Of a stretch of DNA of 64,000 nt, positions 37,569 to 45,987 are shown piece after piece; the stretch's first letter is position 1, and each line of letters starts with the position of its first letter. The notes beneath the pieces were generated by a model. That model saw only the letters and a program-made list of their open reading frames with translations, did not search any database and was not told the DNA's origin. A program made the position numbers and the translations under genes. Where the stretch lies: contig NZ_LQPM01000023.1 in assembly GCF_002101815.1 (NCBI RefSeq), positions 207,459-271,458 on the forward strand, in the 5' to 3' direction. Origin of the DNA: Mycobacterium paraense. GTDB lineage: Bacteria > Actinomycetota > Actinomycetes > Mycobacteriales > Mycobacteriaceae.

Positions 37569-37645
37569 GGCCCTGTGGCGCAGTTGGTTAGCGCGCCGCC
37601 CTGTCACGGCGGAGGTCGCGGGTTCGAGTCCCGTCAGGGTCGCCA
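37569..37645 (+). tRNA. aspT: tRNA-Asp (anticodon GUC), with encoded CCA
   Basis: The acceptor GGCCCTG pairs with CAGGGTC, the anticodon stem-loop is CCGCC-CTGTCAC-GGCGG, and the T loop is GTTCGAGTC. The discriminator G at 37642 is followed by genomic CCA (37643-37645), unlike its neighbours. Confidence 0.97.
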
Positions 37646-37671
37646 GCACGGCGAGGCAGCCACTGCCTTCC

Positions 37672-37745
37672 GGCCAGGTAGCTCAGTCGGTACGAGCGTC
37701 CGCCTGAAAAGCGGAAGGTCGGCGGTTCGATCCCGCCCCTGGCCA
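37672..37745 (+). tRNA. pheU: tRNA-Phe (anticodon GAA)
   Basis: 74 bases. The acceptor GGCCAGG pairs with CCTGGCC, the anticodon stem-loop is TCCGC-CTGAAAA-GCGGA, and the T arm has GTTCGATCC. No encoded CCA. Confidence 0.97.
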
Positions 37746-37758
37746 CTGCGAGAACGAT

Positions 37759-39453
37759 CTAGAAGCTGCCGTACGGCGTGCCGGTCAGGATCGAATAACC
37801 CGCCTCTCCCAGGACCGCAACTTCCAAACCGCCCAGCATCGGGAGCAAGCCGACGTCGGCGGCGAGCGGGTACCCGAACGCGTTGACGAGCCCGGCCAGG
37901 GGCTGGCCGTTGACCATCTGGGTCACCCCGTTCAGGAACAGGTTGAGGTCGTACGACGGCAACGAGACGAGGGCGGCCGTCGTGATGTCCGCCGTCGGAA
38001 GCAGCGTCGAATAGGCCGTCGAGAACGACGTCGTCGCACCGCCGACGATCCCGGTGTTCGCCGCCTCCAGTCCCGAAATCAGGTCGGTGATCGAGGGCGG
38101 CCCCGACGGCAGCGCCGGCGTGCCGGGACCGGACGTCAGTGACCCAAGGGCCTGCGATATGCCCTGCAGCGACGGCAGCTGCGGGGGCCCCTCGGCGGCA
38201 AAGTCGCCGATCGCGGCGCCGATTCCCTGGTGGATGCCGCTGACCAGGGCGGGTCCCAGGGCGGTCGTGTCGCTCAGCGGCGGCAAGAACCCGAACGGGG
38301 TCGTCACATTCGCCGGGCCGGTAGACCAGCCGAAGTTTGGATCTCCGTAGCCCCAATTGACGAGGGGCGTCAAAACCGGTTGCACCAGATCCGCGAGCGG
38401 GTTGCCCACGTAGGGGATAAGGCGCACCGGATCCAACAACGGCAGGTTCGGGTTGGGAATCATGTAGAAGGTGGTCTCGGTGGGGCCCTGTGTCGGCAGC
38501 ACGATCGCCGAATTGATCTGGGTGGGTGTCAGGGTGTCGTAGCTCGTGTGCACAGTGACCATGCCGGCCAGGGCATTCAGGTCGGAGAAGATATCGATCG
38601 GGTATCGCGGAAAGTCGGCCCAGCCGTCGTATTCCAGGGTGTAAACCTTGGTCACGAAGTCGTTGGTCGGCATTGGGCCGATGGTCGAAAAGCCCAGCGT
38701 CGGCAGGTTCAGGCCCGGGAAGCGCGCGTCCCAGCCCCCGTTGGGATTCATCGAATTGCCAAGCAGCACAAAGTTTATCGGTAGATTGCTGGGGGTGCCG
38801 CCAGGGTCCAGCAACTTCATTTCCAGCGCGGCGATGTTGGCGCCCTGCGAATAGCCCAGAACGTTGACGGTGTTTCCGGCGTCGAGTTGCTGCTGGATCG
38901 AGTTGTTCAGGGCTATGACGCCCCGCGATATCGAAATGTTCTGCATCAAATCTTTGATGCCGCTGTCCGGATATTCTCCGGCGGGCATCACCAGAGCTTG
39001 GACAAGGCCGACGGGGAAATTGGGGGCGACGTATTTGGTGACGACATTGGTCACGAAATCTTGCGGAGGTATCGGCATTCCGCTGCCGCCCAGGACGAAA
39101 GTGACGGGCGGATCCGCCGCGTTCTGCAGGGCCGCCGTCGCGGAACCGCCGGTCGCGGCGAGCGTGGCCTGGCTGGCGGCCTCGGTGTTGGCGTAGGCGT
39201 TGCCCGCCGCCGCCAGCGCCTGGGCGAACTCACCGTGCAGGGCGGCCGCCCGCTCGACCAGCGCCCGCCACTGTTGGCCGTACGCGCTGAACAGCCGCGC
39301 CACCGCGGCGGACACCTCGTCGGCGGCGGCCGCTGCCATGCCGGTCGTTCTGCCCGCCGCGGCCGCCCCGGCCTCGTCGATCATCGAGCCGATTGCCGCC
39401 ACATCCGCGGCCGTCGTCGCCATCGCCTGCGGTTGCGCCTGCACGTACACCAT
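37759..39453 (-). CDS. PE-family protein with PE-PPE alpha/beta-hydrolase domain
   Basis: A 564-residue PE protein. The N-terminal PE domain (residues about 1-95) is helical and ends with YANTE (Tyr88-Glu92), fitting the YxxxD/E type VII secretion signal. From about residue 115 comes the PE-PPE domain, a serine-hydrolase fold with VLGYSQGANIAAL (Ser202); such proteins are reported as esterases. A long, low-complexity C-terminal tail follows. ATG 39453 has GAGGGAGGG upstream. Probably exported to the cell surface by an ESX system. Confidence 0.9.
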   Translation of the reverse strand: MVYVQAQPQAMATTAADVAAIGSMIDEAGAAAAGRTTGMAAAAADEVSAAVARLFSAYGQQWRALVERAAALHGEFAQALAAAGNAYANTEAASQATLAATGGSATAALQNAADPPVTFVLGGSGMPIPPQDFVTNVVTKYVAPNFPVGLVQALVMPAGEYPDSGIKDLMQNISISRGVIALNNSIQQQLDAGNTVNVLGYSQGANIAALEMKLLDPGGTPSNLPINFVLLGNSMNPNGGWDARFPGLNLPTLGFSTIGPMPTNDFVTKVYTLEYDGWADFPRYPIDIFSDLNALAGMVTVHTSYDTLTPTQINSAIVLPTQGPTETTFYMIPNPNLPLLDPVRLIPYVGNPLADLVQPVLTPLVNWGYGDPNFGWSTGPANVTTPFGFLPPLSDTTALGPALVSGIHQGIGAAIGDFAAEGPPQLPSLQGISQALGSLTSGPGTPALPSGPPSITDLISGLEAANTGIVGGATTSFSTAYSTLLPTADITTAALVSLPSYDLNLFLNGVTQMVNGQPLAGLVNAFGYPLAADVGLLPMLGGLEVAVLGEAGYSILTGTPYGSF

Positions 39454-39506
39454 CGGTCCCTCCCTCGCACGCCAGCATAGGGCGGTCGGACGGGCTGGGT
39501 GGGCGT

Positions 39507-39959
39507 TCAGGCAAGACGTTCGTCGGGCATGTCCTCGGCCACAAGGCCTTTCACCTGCCGGTAGTAGATGACCTGTCCGCCGCCGGCCCAGTTGCCCTCG
39601 GGGATCTCGTGGATCAGCGTCCACACGTGAAACGCCTGGGGACCCTGCGGCTCGATCCCCGCCGCGGCGCACACGGCGCCGTGCACGTCGGCGGCGAGCC
39701 GCTCCTTGCGATGCCGGTCCAGCGCGCCTTGAAAGACTGTCAGCTCGACCCTGAATCGCGGCGCCCCCGGACCGCGGCCGCCCACCAACAGCTCGCCCGC
39801 GTCCACCGGGTGCAGGTACACCCAGGTGTTCTCCCGCAGAAACGGTGTGTCCGGAGCGCGTTCGGCGCGCAGCAGCGCGGTCACCAACTCCTCGGCCAAC
39901 CGGCCCAGCGCCGCGTCGTCCAGCGAGCCGCGCACGAACGTCAGATCGATCATCGGCAT
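39507..39959 (-). CDS. Tautomerase-superfamily protein
   Basis: A 150-residue protein starting MPMIDLTFVRG: removal of Met would expose Pro as catalytic base, the hallmark of the superfamily. Two beta-alpha-beta halves are visible (RGSLDDAALGRLAEELVTAL and ELTVFQGALDRHRKERLAAD). I set the ATG at 39959 so that Pro is residue 2; an upstream in-frame start at 39995 would abolish this. Substrate unknown. Confidence 0.85.
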   Translation of the reverse strand: MPMIDLTFVRGSLDDAALGRLAEELVTALLRAERAPDTPFLRENTWVYLHPVDAGELLVGGRGPGAPRFRVELTVFQGALDRHRKERLAADVHGAVCAAAGIEPQGPQAFHVWTLIHEIPEGNWAGGGQVIYYRQVKGLVAEDMPDERLA

Positions 39960-40005
39960 CGCACGATCATCCCGCTTGGCGCACCGCCGGGCCACACCTC
40001 GACGG

Positions 40006-41718
40006 CTACGTCAGCACCGGGATCAGCAACCGCGACGACGAGCGAACCGTGTTCAGGCTGGTGGTCCCCACGCCGGCGTGCCGGAAGTTCATGATCACCG
40101 GCGCCGACGGGTCCTGGTCGTCGCTGGTGAGTGTCAGGCGGATGCGGTGGCCGGCCCCGAACCGCCGGGCGTTGGGCACCAAGGGGATTCGGTACACGAC
40201 GTCCTCGCCCAGCGGCACGCCCCGCGCGTTGCGGCACGGCAACACCGGGGCGCCGGGTCGGCTGGCCGCCTCGTCGACCTCGCGCAGGCTGGCGCGCAAC
40301 CAGCCGGCCGTCACATCGGTGGCGGTGCCGTCGGACGCCACGTCCTGCAGCATCGCGATCCACCCGGTGTCGATCGCGGTCGCCGAGGCGACCAGTCGCA
40401 GTTCGATGTCGCCGACCACGTCGAGGTCCTCGGTAAGCGGCGCGCCGGTCCAGGTCAGGGACGACGGCGGGTCGATCTTGCTGGGTTTGACCCGACCCAG
40501 CCCCGGGCCCAGGACCATGAATTCGCGACTTCCCGGCTCGCCCTCGTCCTCACCCAGGGCGCCGTCGGCGCGCAGGGCGAGTTCGCGGTGCGGGGCGTGT
40601 GACGGCGGCCAGACGTCGGCGGTGCGCCATTCGTCGGCGCCCGGCAGGAAGTACCGGATCGGTGGTCCCTCGGTGATGCCGGTGTCACGGCCCTTGAGCC
40701 AATGGTCGTACCAGGCGAGCGCCTCGGTGTGCATGCTTTCCCAGGGCCACGTCAGCCCGAACTTGCCCAGCATGCCCATCCGCACGCAGGCGTTGTCGGA
40801 CAACCCTTTCCAGGTGGCGAACGTCGAGGGCAGGTGCAGCGGCACGTTCTCCCAGTCGCAGCCGAGGTACACGGGAATGTCGATTTCCTTGAGCAGCGGC
40901 AACAGGTTTCGCTCCTCCCACCACTCGTCGCGGGTCGGATGCTTGACGACCGCCTCCTGCCACAGTTCGTCCCACGGATGCGGGTTGTGGGGCAGCCGGA
41001 GGACCTGGCGCAGCATGGTCACCGCGGCCTCGCCGTTGGCGGTCTCGAATTTCTTGTGCACGCGGGGGCTTTTCAGCACGCGGCGGGCCACGCCGACCGG
41101 CTTGCTGCGCCAGAGCCGGTCGCCGCGCTCGGCGGTCAGGCCCATCATGACCAGGAACGGCGTCACGAACGACGAACTCAGCAGGCCGTGATGGTTCGCG
41201 CCGTCGTACAGGTCCGCGGTCACGGCCAGCGGGAAGATCGCCTTGAGGTGGGGCGGGCGCTCGACGGCCGCCTCGAGCTGGGTCATCGCGAAGTAGCTGA
41301 TGCCGATCATGCCGACGTTGCCGTCGCACCACGGTTGGGCGGCAACCCACTCGACGAGGTCGTACATGTCGCGGCGCTCCTGGGCGTCGAAGAAGGTGAA
41401 GGTTCCGTCCGAGCCGTTCGTGCCGCGCAGGTTGGCGATGACGTGCACGTAGCCGCGCGGCACCCAGAAGTCGGTGACGCCGGCCTCGACGAATCCGGCC
41501 GGGGCCCCCAGGTCCTGGACCTGCCGCGGGTAGGGGGAGGCGGCGAGCAGGGCCGGAAAGCGGCCGTCGGCGTCGGGTCGATGGACGTCGGCCAACAGCC
41601 TGGTGCCGTCGCGCATCGCGATGGCGGTGTTGATGTCGCTGCGCGTCGCGTATCGCGGCTCGCTCAGGTTGCGGTACTGCCGGCCGGTGGTCTGCGGGCC
41701 GTTCAGGGTCGTGATCAT
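40006..41718 (-). CDS. CocE/NonD-family alpha/beta hydrolase
   Basis: A 570-residue hydrolase with the X-Pro dipeptidyl-peptidase/CocE architecture. An alpha/beta-hydrolase core contains the nucleophile Ser141 in GMIGISYFA, then a helical cap, and finally a jelly-roll C-terminal domain (TADVWPPSHAPHRELAL onward). Members hydrolyse esters or amides such as cocaine or glutaryl-7-ACA. ATG 41718 was chosen; a TTG at 41748 would place the start within the operator palindrome. Divergent TetR at 41781 is the likely regulator. Confidence 0.87.
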   Translation of the reverse strand: MITTLNGPQTTGRQYRNLSEPRYATRSDINTAIAMRDGTRLLADVHRPDADGRFPALLAASPYPRQVQDLGAPAGFVEAGVTDFWVPRGYVHVIANLRGTNGSDGTFTFFDAQERRDMYDLVEWVAAQPWCDGNVGMIGISYFAMTQLEAAVERPPHLKAIFPLAVTADLYDGANHHGLLSSSFVTPFLVMMGLTAERGDRLWRSKPVGVARRVLKSPRVHKKFETANGEAAVTMLRQVLRLPHNPHPWDELWQEAVVKHPTRDEWWEERNLLPLLKEIDIPVYLGCDWENVPLHLPSTFATWKGLSDNACVRMGMLGKFGLTWPWESMHTEALAWYDHWLKGRDTGITEGPPIRYFLPGADEWRTADVWPPSHAPHRELALRADGALGEDEGEPGSREFMVLGPGLGRVKPSKIDPPSSLTWTGAPLTEDLDVVGDIELRLVASATAIDTGWIAMLQDVASDGTATDVTAGWLRASLREVDEAASRPGAPVLPCRNARGVPLGEDVVYRIPLVPNARRFGAGHRIRLTLTSDDQDPSAPVIMNFRHAGVGTTSLNTVRSSSRLLIPVLT

Positions 41719-41730
41719 AGTTTCACGGTA

Positions 41731-41750
41731 CGTTGAAACTAGTCTCAACG
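41731..41750. promoter_or_regulatory. Palindromic operator between hydrolase and TetR genes
   Basis: CGTTGAAACTAGTCTCAACG is a 20-base dyad with only one mismatched pair. It occupies the 62-base gap between the divergent CocE-like hydrolase and TetR genes and is the expected binding site for that TetR. Confidence 0.7.
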
Positions 41751-41780
41751 CAAGATGAAATTTCGCGGTATGGTGAGCCG

Positions 41781-42392
41781 GTGCCGAAGCGATCGATCAC
41801 GCCGGGTCCGCGCGACGAGCGCGGCGTCCTGGCGGCGCGCATCCTGTCCGCGGCGCGGGACGAATTCGCCGAACACGGCTGGGCCGGCACCGCGATTCGG
41901 GCGGTCGCCCGCGCCGCGGACGTCGACCCGGCGCTGATCTACCACTACTTCGGCTCCAAGGAAGGCCTGCTCGACGCCGCCACCACGCCGCCGCCGAGAT
42001 TTCTCGATTCGGTCGCCAGGACATGGGCCACGCCCAAGGCGGAACTCGGCGAGCGACTGATCCGCAACGTCCTGGAGATCTGGGCGGACGAGGAGGTGGG
42101 GCCCGTGCTGCGGGCGGTCGTGCTGACCGCGGCCCATGAGACCAAGACCCGCGAAAAGCTGCGCCTGATCGTGGAGCGGGGGCTGATCGGCGAATCCACG
42201 CTGGGCGAAGACGAGGACGAGCGGCTGCGTCGCAGCGGCCTCATCTCCAGCCAGCTGATCGGCTTCGCGTTGTTGCGTTACGTCTGGAAGATCGAGCCGA
42301 TCGCCTCGATGGCCGACGACGAGGTGGTCGCGGCGATCGGGCCCAACCTGCAGCGCTACGTCGACGGCGACATCGCCCCGAATGGAAGGTGA
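41781..42392 (+). CDS. TetR-family regulator
   Basis: About 203 residues. The N-terminal helix-turn-helix reads ILSAARDEFAEHGWAGTAIR then AVARAADVDPALIYHYFGSK. The ligand domain contains GERLIRNVLEIWADEEVGPV. GTG 41781 is my start, with a weak purine-rich stretch upstream; an in-frame TTG at 41733 would begin inside the palindrome. Likely autoregulated and a repressor of the divergent hydrolase. Confidence 0.87.
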   Translation: MPKRSITPGPRDERGVLAARILSAARDEFAEHGWAGTAIRAVARAADVDPALIYHYFGSKEGLLDAATTPPPRFLDSVARTWATPKAELGERLIRNVLEIWADEEVGPVLRAVVLTAAHETKTREKLRLIVERGLIGESTLGEDEDERLRRSGLISSQLIGFALLRYVWKIEPIASMADDEVVAAIGPNLQRYVDGDIAPNGR

Positions 42393-42422
42393 TTCGGGTT
42401 GGCGAACGGCGAGAATGGCCAG

Positions 42423-43109
42423 ATGCGCGTGACGCTTCCACTCGTCGTGACAGCCGCATTGGTCCTCGGCGCCCCGGCAGGGCAAGCCGACCCCAACGTG
42501 CCGCCGGTCGGCGACGCGGCGCGCGCGGCGGGATTCATCGACGTGCGCACCGTGGTGCCCGACGCGATCATCGACCTGCGCTATGCGACGACGAACAATT
42601 TCACCCACACGCAGCTGTACCCGTCCGACGCCCGATGCCTGGTGCATCAGTCGATGGGTCCCGGGCTGGCGGCGGCCGCGACGGCGCTGCGCCCCCAGGG
42701 CCACGTGCTGGTGTTCTGGGACTGCTATCGGCCGCACGACGTCCAGGTCAAGTTGTTCAACGCCGTCCCCAACCCCGCGTGGGTGGCCCGCCCCGGCCAG
42801 TACGCGCACAGCCACGAGTCCGGGCGTTCGGTGGACGTGACGTTCACCACCGTGCAGGCACAGTGCCCGCCGGAGCGGCAGGTCGACGGGTTGTGCCTGG
42901 CCGACATGGGTACCGACTTCGACGACTTCTCCTCGCGCGCAACGGCATACGCCACGCAGGGCGTCAGCGCCGACGCCCAGGCGAACCGCGCGCGGCTGCG
43001 GGACGCCATGAAATACGGCGGGCTGGCGCCCTACTCCGGGGAGTGGTGGCACTTCGACGGCCCGGGCGCCGGCGTCGACCGCCCGATCCTCAACGTGCCC
43101 GTCGACTAG
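42423..43109 (+). CDS. Exported D-Ala-D-Ala dipeptidase, VanX-like
   Basis: A 228-residue protein with a signal peptide (TLPLVVTAALVLGAPAGQA). The zinc motif SxHxxxxxxD is SHESGRSVDV (His131, Asp138), and EWWHFD (Glu207, His210) supplies the catalytic base and third ligand. YRPHD is the substrate-arginine segment. It therefore looks like an active peptidase that cleaves D-Ala-D-Ala outside the membrane; a resistance role is not implied. ATG 42423 was chosen over TTG 42399 because it gives a clean signal peptide. Confidence 0.88.
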   Translation: MRVTLPLVVTAALVLGAPAGQADPNVPPVGDAARAAGFIDVRTVVPDAIIDLRYATTNNFTHTQLYPSDARCLVHQSMGPGLAAAATALRPQGHVLVFWDCYRPHDVQVKLFNAVPNPAWVARPGQYAHSHESGRSVDVTFTTVQAQCPPERQVDGLCLADMGTDFDDFSSRATAYATQGVSADAQANRARLRDAMKYGGLAPYSGEWWHFDGPGAGVDRPILNVPVD

Positions 43110-43237
43110 CTCCAAACCCGGCGCGCGCCGGTCATCTCACACACGACGGATCTGTACAAGCACACACGATGCGATCGGTGCATGCTCGTGGTCGGCAACG
43201 GTGCGGATGCAGGACGCGTCGCGAGCGAGGAGGCCGA

Positions 43238-44116
43238 ATGGCAGACGACGCACCAGACGAACTACCGGAGACCCATGTGCGAGAGCGCGTGGTCAGGGTC
43301 GACGGCCATGATGTCCACGTTGTCGAAAACGGACCCGACAGCGAACCGGCACTCCTGCTGATGCATGGCTATGCGGGGTCGACGGTGTGGTGGGATCGTC
43401 TGGTCCCTCGACTGGCCGAGAACCATCGGGTCATTCGCGTCGACCTCGTTGGGCACGGACAATCGGCCAAGCCCTCCGACGGCTATAGTATTGCGGCGCA
43501 GGCGAACACGACCGCCTCGGTTCTGTTGAAGCTGGGTGTGCGCCGGGTCATCGCCGTCGGCCACTCCACCGGCGGTGCGATCGCGACCGCCCTCGCGGAC
43601 CATCCCTGCGTCGCCGTCATCGCGCTTGCGCTGATCGATACTGGACCGAGCGTCGACGCCTATCTCCGACCAGGCGGCCTCGGCCGGTTGATATCGATGC
43701 CGGTTATCGGGCGCATTCTGTGGGCCATGCGAAGCGAGTCCACCATCCGCAAGGGATTGAGTTCGGCGTTCACCCGCGAGGTCGATATCGACCCGCAGAT
43801 CGTTGCCGATGTCCGAGGCATGAATCATCGGGCGTTCACCACAACGCCCAAAGAGACCATGAAATACCTTGCCCGGCAGACCTTGCCGGACCGCCTTCGC
43901 AAGTTGGCGCTGCCGGTGCTGGTGATTTTCGGGGTCGAGGACCGGCGATGGCGAGCCTCGTCGGCCGCGGGTTATGGCGCGGTGCCGAACGTCGCCGTCG
44001 AGTTGCTGCCCGGCATCGGACACAGCCCGATCCTTGAAGAACCCGGCCTGACCGCCGATCTGTTGGCAAGCTTTGTCGCGAAGCATTGCGCTGGGGTACA
44101 CGGTGTCCGGGACTGA
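43238..44116 (+). CDS. Alpha/beta hydrolase
   Basis: A 292-residue hydrolase with the complete triad: Ser110 in VGHSTGG, an aspartate in IFGVEDRRW, and a histidine in GIGHSPILEEP. The oxyanion segment LLMHGYAGSTVWWD is typical of esterase and epoxide-hydrolase-like enzymes. ATG 43238 follows GAGGAGG. It begins a run of small genes (to 45735) whose sequence looks slightly less GC-rich than the flanks, perhaps acquired. The next gene overlaps its end. Confidence 0.85.
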   Translation: MADDAPDELPETHVRERVVRVDGHDVHVVENGPDSEPALLLMHGYAGSTVWWDRLVPRLAENHRVIRVDLVGHGQSAKPSDGYSIAAQANTTASVLLKLGVRRVIAVGHSTGGAIATALADHPCVAVIALALIDTGPSVDAYLRPGGLGRLISMPVIGRILWAMRSESTIRKGLSSAFTREVDIDPQIVADVRGMNHRAFTTTPKETMKYLARQTLPDRLRKLALPVLVIFGVEDRRWRASSAAGYGAVPNVAVELLPGIGHSPILEEPGLTADLLASFVAKHCAGVHGVRD

Positions 44117-44318
44117 CACCCGTGTTGAGCAGCATCGCGATGAGGCGTTGCGATTGCTGGCCGCCGCACTCGACCTGGATCCATCCGCACCGAGCACGGA
44201 GCAGCGCAATCTGATCGCAGCCGCCCAAGTGCACGCTGCACTTGCCCAGGCCGTCGCGCAGGACCGCACCCGTAGAGCGATCGACGACCGATCCGCAGGC
44301 CATGCATCCATTCGCTGA
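44103..44318 (+). CDS. Small hypothetical helical protein
   Basis: A 71-residue ORF starting GTG 44103, overlapping the hydrolase stop by 14 bases and the following SnoaL-like start by 17. It reads HRDEALRLLAAALDLDPSA then AAAQVHAALAQAVAQD, mostly helix-forming. I do not recognise the family. The overlaps at both ends argue for translational coupling, but no homology supports it. Confidence 0.45.
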   Translation: MSGTDTRVEQHRDEALRLLAAALDLDPSAPSTEQRNLIAAAQVHAALAQAVAQDRTRRAIDDRSAGHASIR

Positions 44319-44760
44319 AGCACTCGCGAACCAGAACCTCGAGAGCCTCCTTGCCTGCCTCTCCGCGGACGTCACGTACCACTCTCCGGTGATGAGCGAA
44401 CCGGTCCGCGGAGCGCTGGTGGCGGACATCCTGGCGATTCTGCTGGATGCCGCCGACGACCTGACGATTCACGCGGAGTTCGGCGACTCCGCCACGAAAG
44501 TGCTGATCTGCGAATTCACCGTGCGAGGCGTCCGCGGCGAAGCGGCTTGGGTGCTGCGGCTCGACGAGACGGAAAGGGTCCGCACGCTGACATGGCAGGC
44601 GCGACCATTTGCGGTTGCGGTCAGGTTGTCGGAGGCCTTCGGTCATGGGCTTGCACGACGGCGCGGCGGCATCTTTCCGGCGATGGTGTCGGCCGGTCGC
44701 CCGCTCGCGCGCCTCGTCGCCGGGATGGTCGATCTCCTCGCGCCGCACCTCGTGCATTAG
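44302..44760 (+). CDS. SnoaL/NTF2-like protein
   Basis: A 152-residue protein with a SnoaL-like N-terminal half (MHPFAEALANQNLESLLACL, VTYHSPVMSEPVRGALVAD) and an extra C-terminal hydrophobic segment. The ATG at 44302 is the first good start. It lies downstream of the alpha/beta hydrolase and small helical ORF. The catalytic role is unknown. Confidence 0.68.
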   Translation: MHPFAEALANQNLESLLACLSADVTYHSPVMSEPVRGALVADILAILLDAADDLTIHAEFGDSATKVLICEFTVRGVRGEAAWVLRLDETERVRTLTWQARPFAVAVRLSEAFGHGLARRRGGIFPAMVSAGRPLARLVAGMVDLLAPHLVH

Positions 44761-44813
44761 CAAGCTCCTGCGGCGCGTCCGGCCTCTGTTGGCGAACGGG
44801 ACGAGATCGGCTG

Positions 44814-45347
44814 TCAGCGAGGCAAAGACGCGTCCTTGCGGACTTGTGGCGATTTCATCGCACGGTCGGCGGCGACGTAAGTGAGGGCGAGCACGAGAAG
44901 TGCGAACTTGGCCAAAGCCGCAACCCGGGCGCGCCGCGCGTGAATCGCGATGTCCGCGCGCCCGAGTACCTTGAGCAACGAAGCTCCCTCGGCCGCATCG
45001 GCTGCAACGGCCGCGATCACTGCGGCGGGCAGGACAGCCGGATGGCCGCGACGCCGACGCGCGCGGTCGACGAGCAGCGCGGTGAACGTGCCGTAGGTCG
45101 CCATGTATCCGAAATCGAGCCAGAGGGATACGCGTGCGGCACGTTGACCGTCCGGGCCCCAGCGGGTCATGATGCGCTCGGCTCCGGCGGCGCTGCCGGC
45201 CAGTTCGAATGGAATGATCCCGGGCCCCCCGGTTGCGTGCATGCGTCGTTCCGGCAACAGCATCAGCGCCGTGTAAACGACGAAGGCGCCGCCCGCCGCT
45301 GCGAGCCGATGGTCACCGATGCGAATCGGCCAGCGCTTCAGCTTCAT
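44814..45347 (-). CDS. Membrane protein of unknown family
   Basis: A 177-residue protein with about four hydrophobic segments (AAAGGAFVVYTALMLLP, VSLWLDFGYMATYGTFTALL, AVIAAVAADAAEGASLL and AKFALLVLALTYVAAD). It overlaps the cupin gene upstream by 35 bases on the same strand. I do not recognise a family; the pattern resembles small integral membrane proteins of actinobacteria. Confidence 0.62.
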   Translation of the reverse strand: MKLKRWPIRIGDHRLAAAGGAFVVYTALMLLPERRMHATGGPGIIPFELAGSAAGAERIMTRWGPDGQRAARVSLWLDFGYMATYGTFTALLVDRARRRRGHPAVLPAAVIAAVAADAAEGASLLKVLGRADIAIHARRARVAALAKFALLVLALTYVAADRAMKSPQVRKDASLPR

Positions 45348-45735
45348 TAGGCTTCTTCTGGTGCTCGGTGTTCGCGCGCGGTGTGATCACCAGCAGGTCG
45401 CCGGGCTCTTCGACAGTGAGGCGGTGCCATGTGCCGGCCGGCACCACCCAGCATGTTCCAGTAGGTAGCGTCGTCGCTGCCTCCCCGCCGGCGAGATCTC
45501 GCAGATGAACCGCGACCGCGCCGGAGAGCAGAAACAGCACCTCGTCGCCGGCCGGGTGCCGCTCCCAGACATCGGAATGCACCGAGTCGTTGTCCGTGAC
45601 GTGAAAGGCCGCTACGGTCCACCGGCCCCATTCACCGGACACGCCCCGCGACCGCGACTCGACGGCGCCACCCTCACGCAGCTCGATCCAGCTGGAGAAA
45701 ATGTCGATCGGCGGGAGCAGAGAACACGGATCCAC
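45313..45735 (-). CDS. Cupin-domain protein
   Basis: A 140-residue cupin. The metal-binding motif 1 is spread over DVWERHPAGDEVLFLLSGAV and motif 2 over PAGTWHRLTVEEPGDLLVI. Cupins include dioxygenases, isomerases and sensory proteins; nothing here decides. The GTG start is at 45735. The downstream membrane protein overlaps it, suggesting coupled translation. Confidence 0.82.
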   Translation of the reverse strand: MDPCSLLPPIDIFSSWIELREGGAVESRSRGVSGEWGRWTVAAFHVTDNDSVHSDVWERHPAGDEVLFLLSGAVAVHLRDLAGGEAATTLPTGTCWVVPAGTWHRLTVEEPGDLLVITPRANTEHQKKPNEAEALADSHR

Positions 45736-45987
45736 GACGTCGAGTATGAGGTGATCAGCCCGCGGTCGCTTGGACAGATCCGTCGTGTTGGCGAGCGCGA
45801 TGCGTCACATGCCGTAGGTGCGGGCGCTGAGCCAACGGGAAACCTTGAGCCGCAAGTGCGCTGGGCCCCTGCCGGCCCTCACGATGAGATCGACAGATGT
45901 CTCCGATGTCGTGGGAAACCGCCCAGGACGTCCCACACTGTGAGACACAGATTTCGTATTATGAGCGGCACCGGTAAGCTTGTGGGC

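Noticed and set aside
37759..39453. PE_PGRS reading of the PE gene
   Set aside because: No GGAGGX repeats; the domain after PE is a PE-PPE hydrolase.
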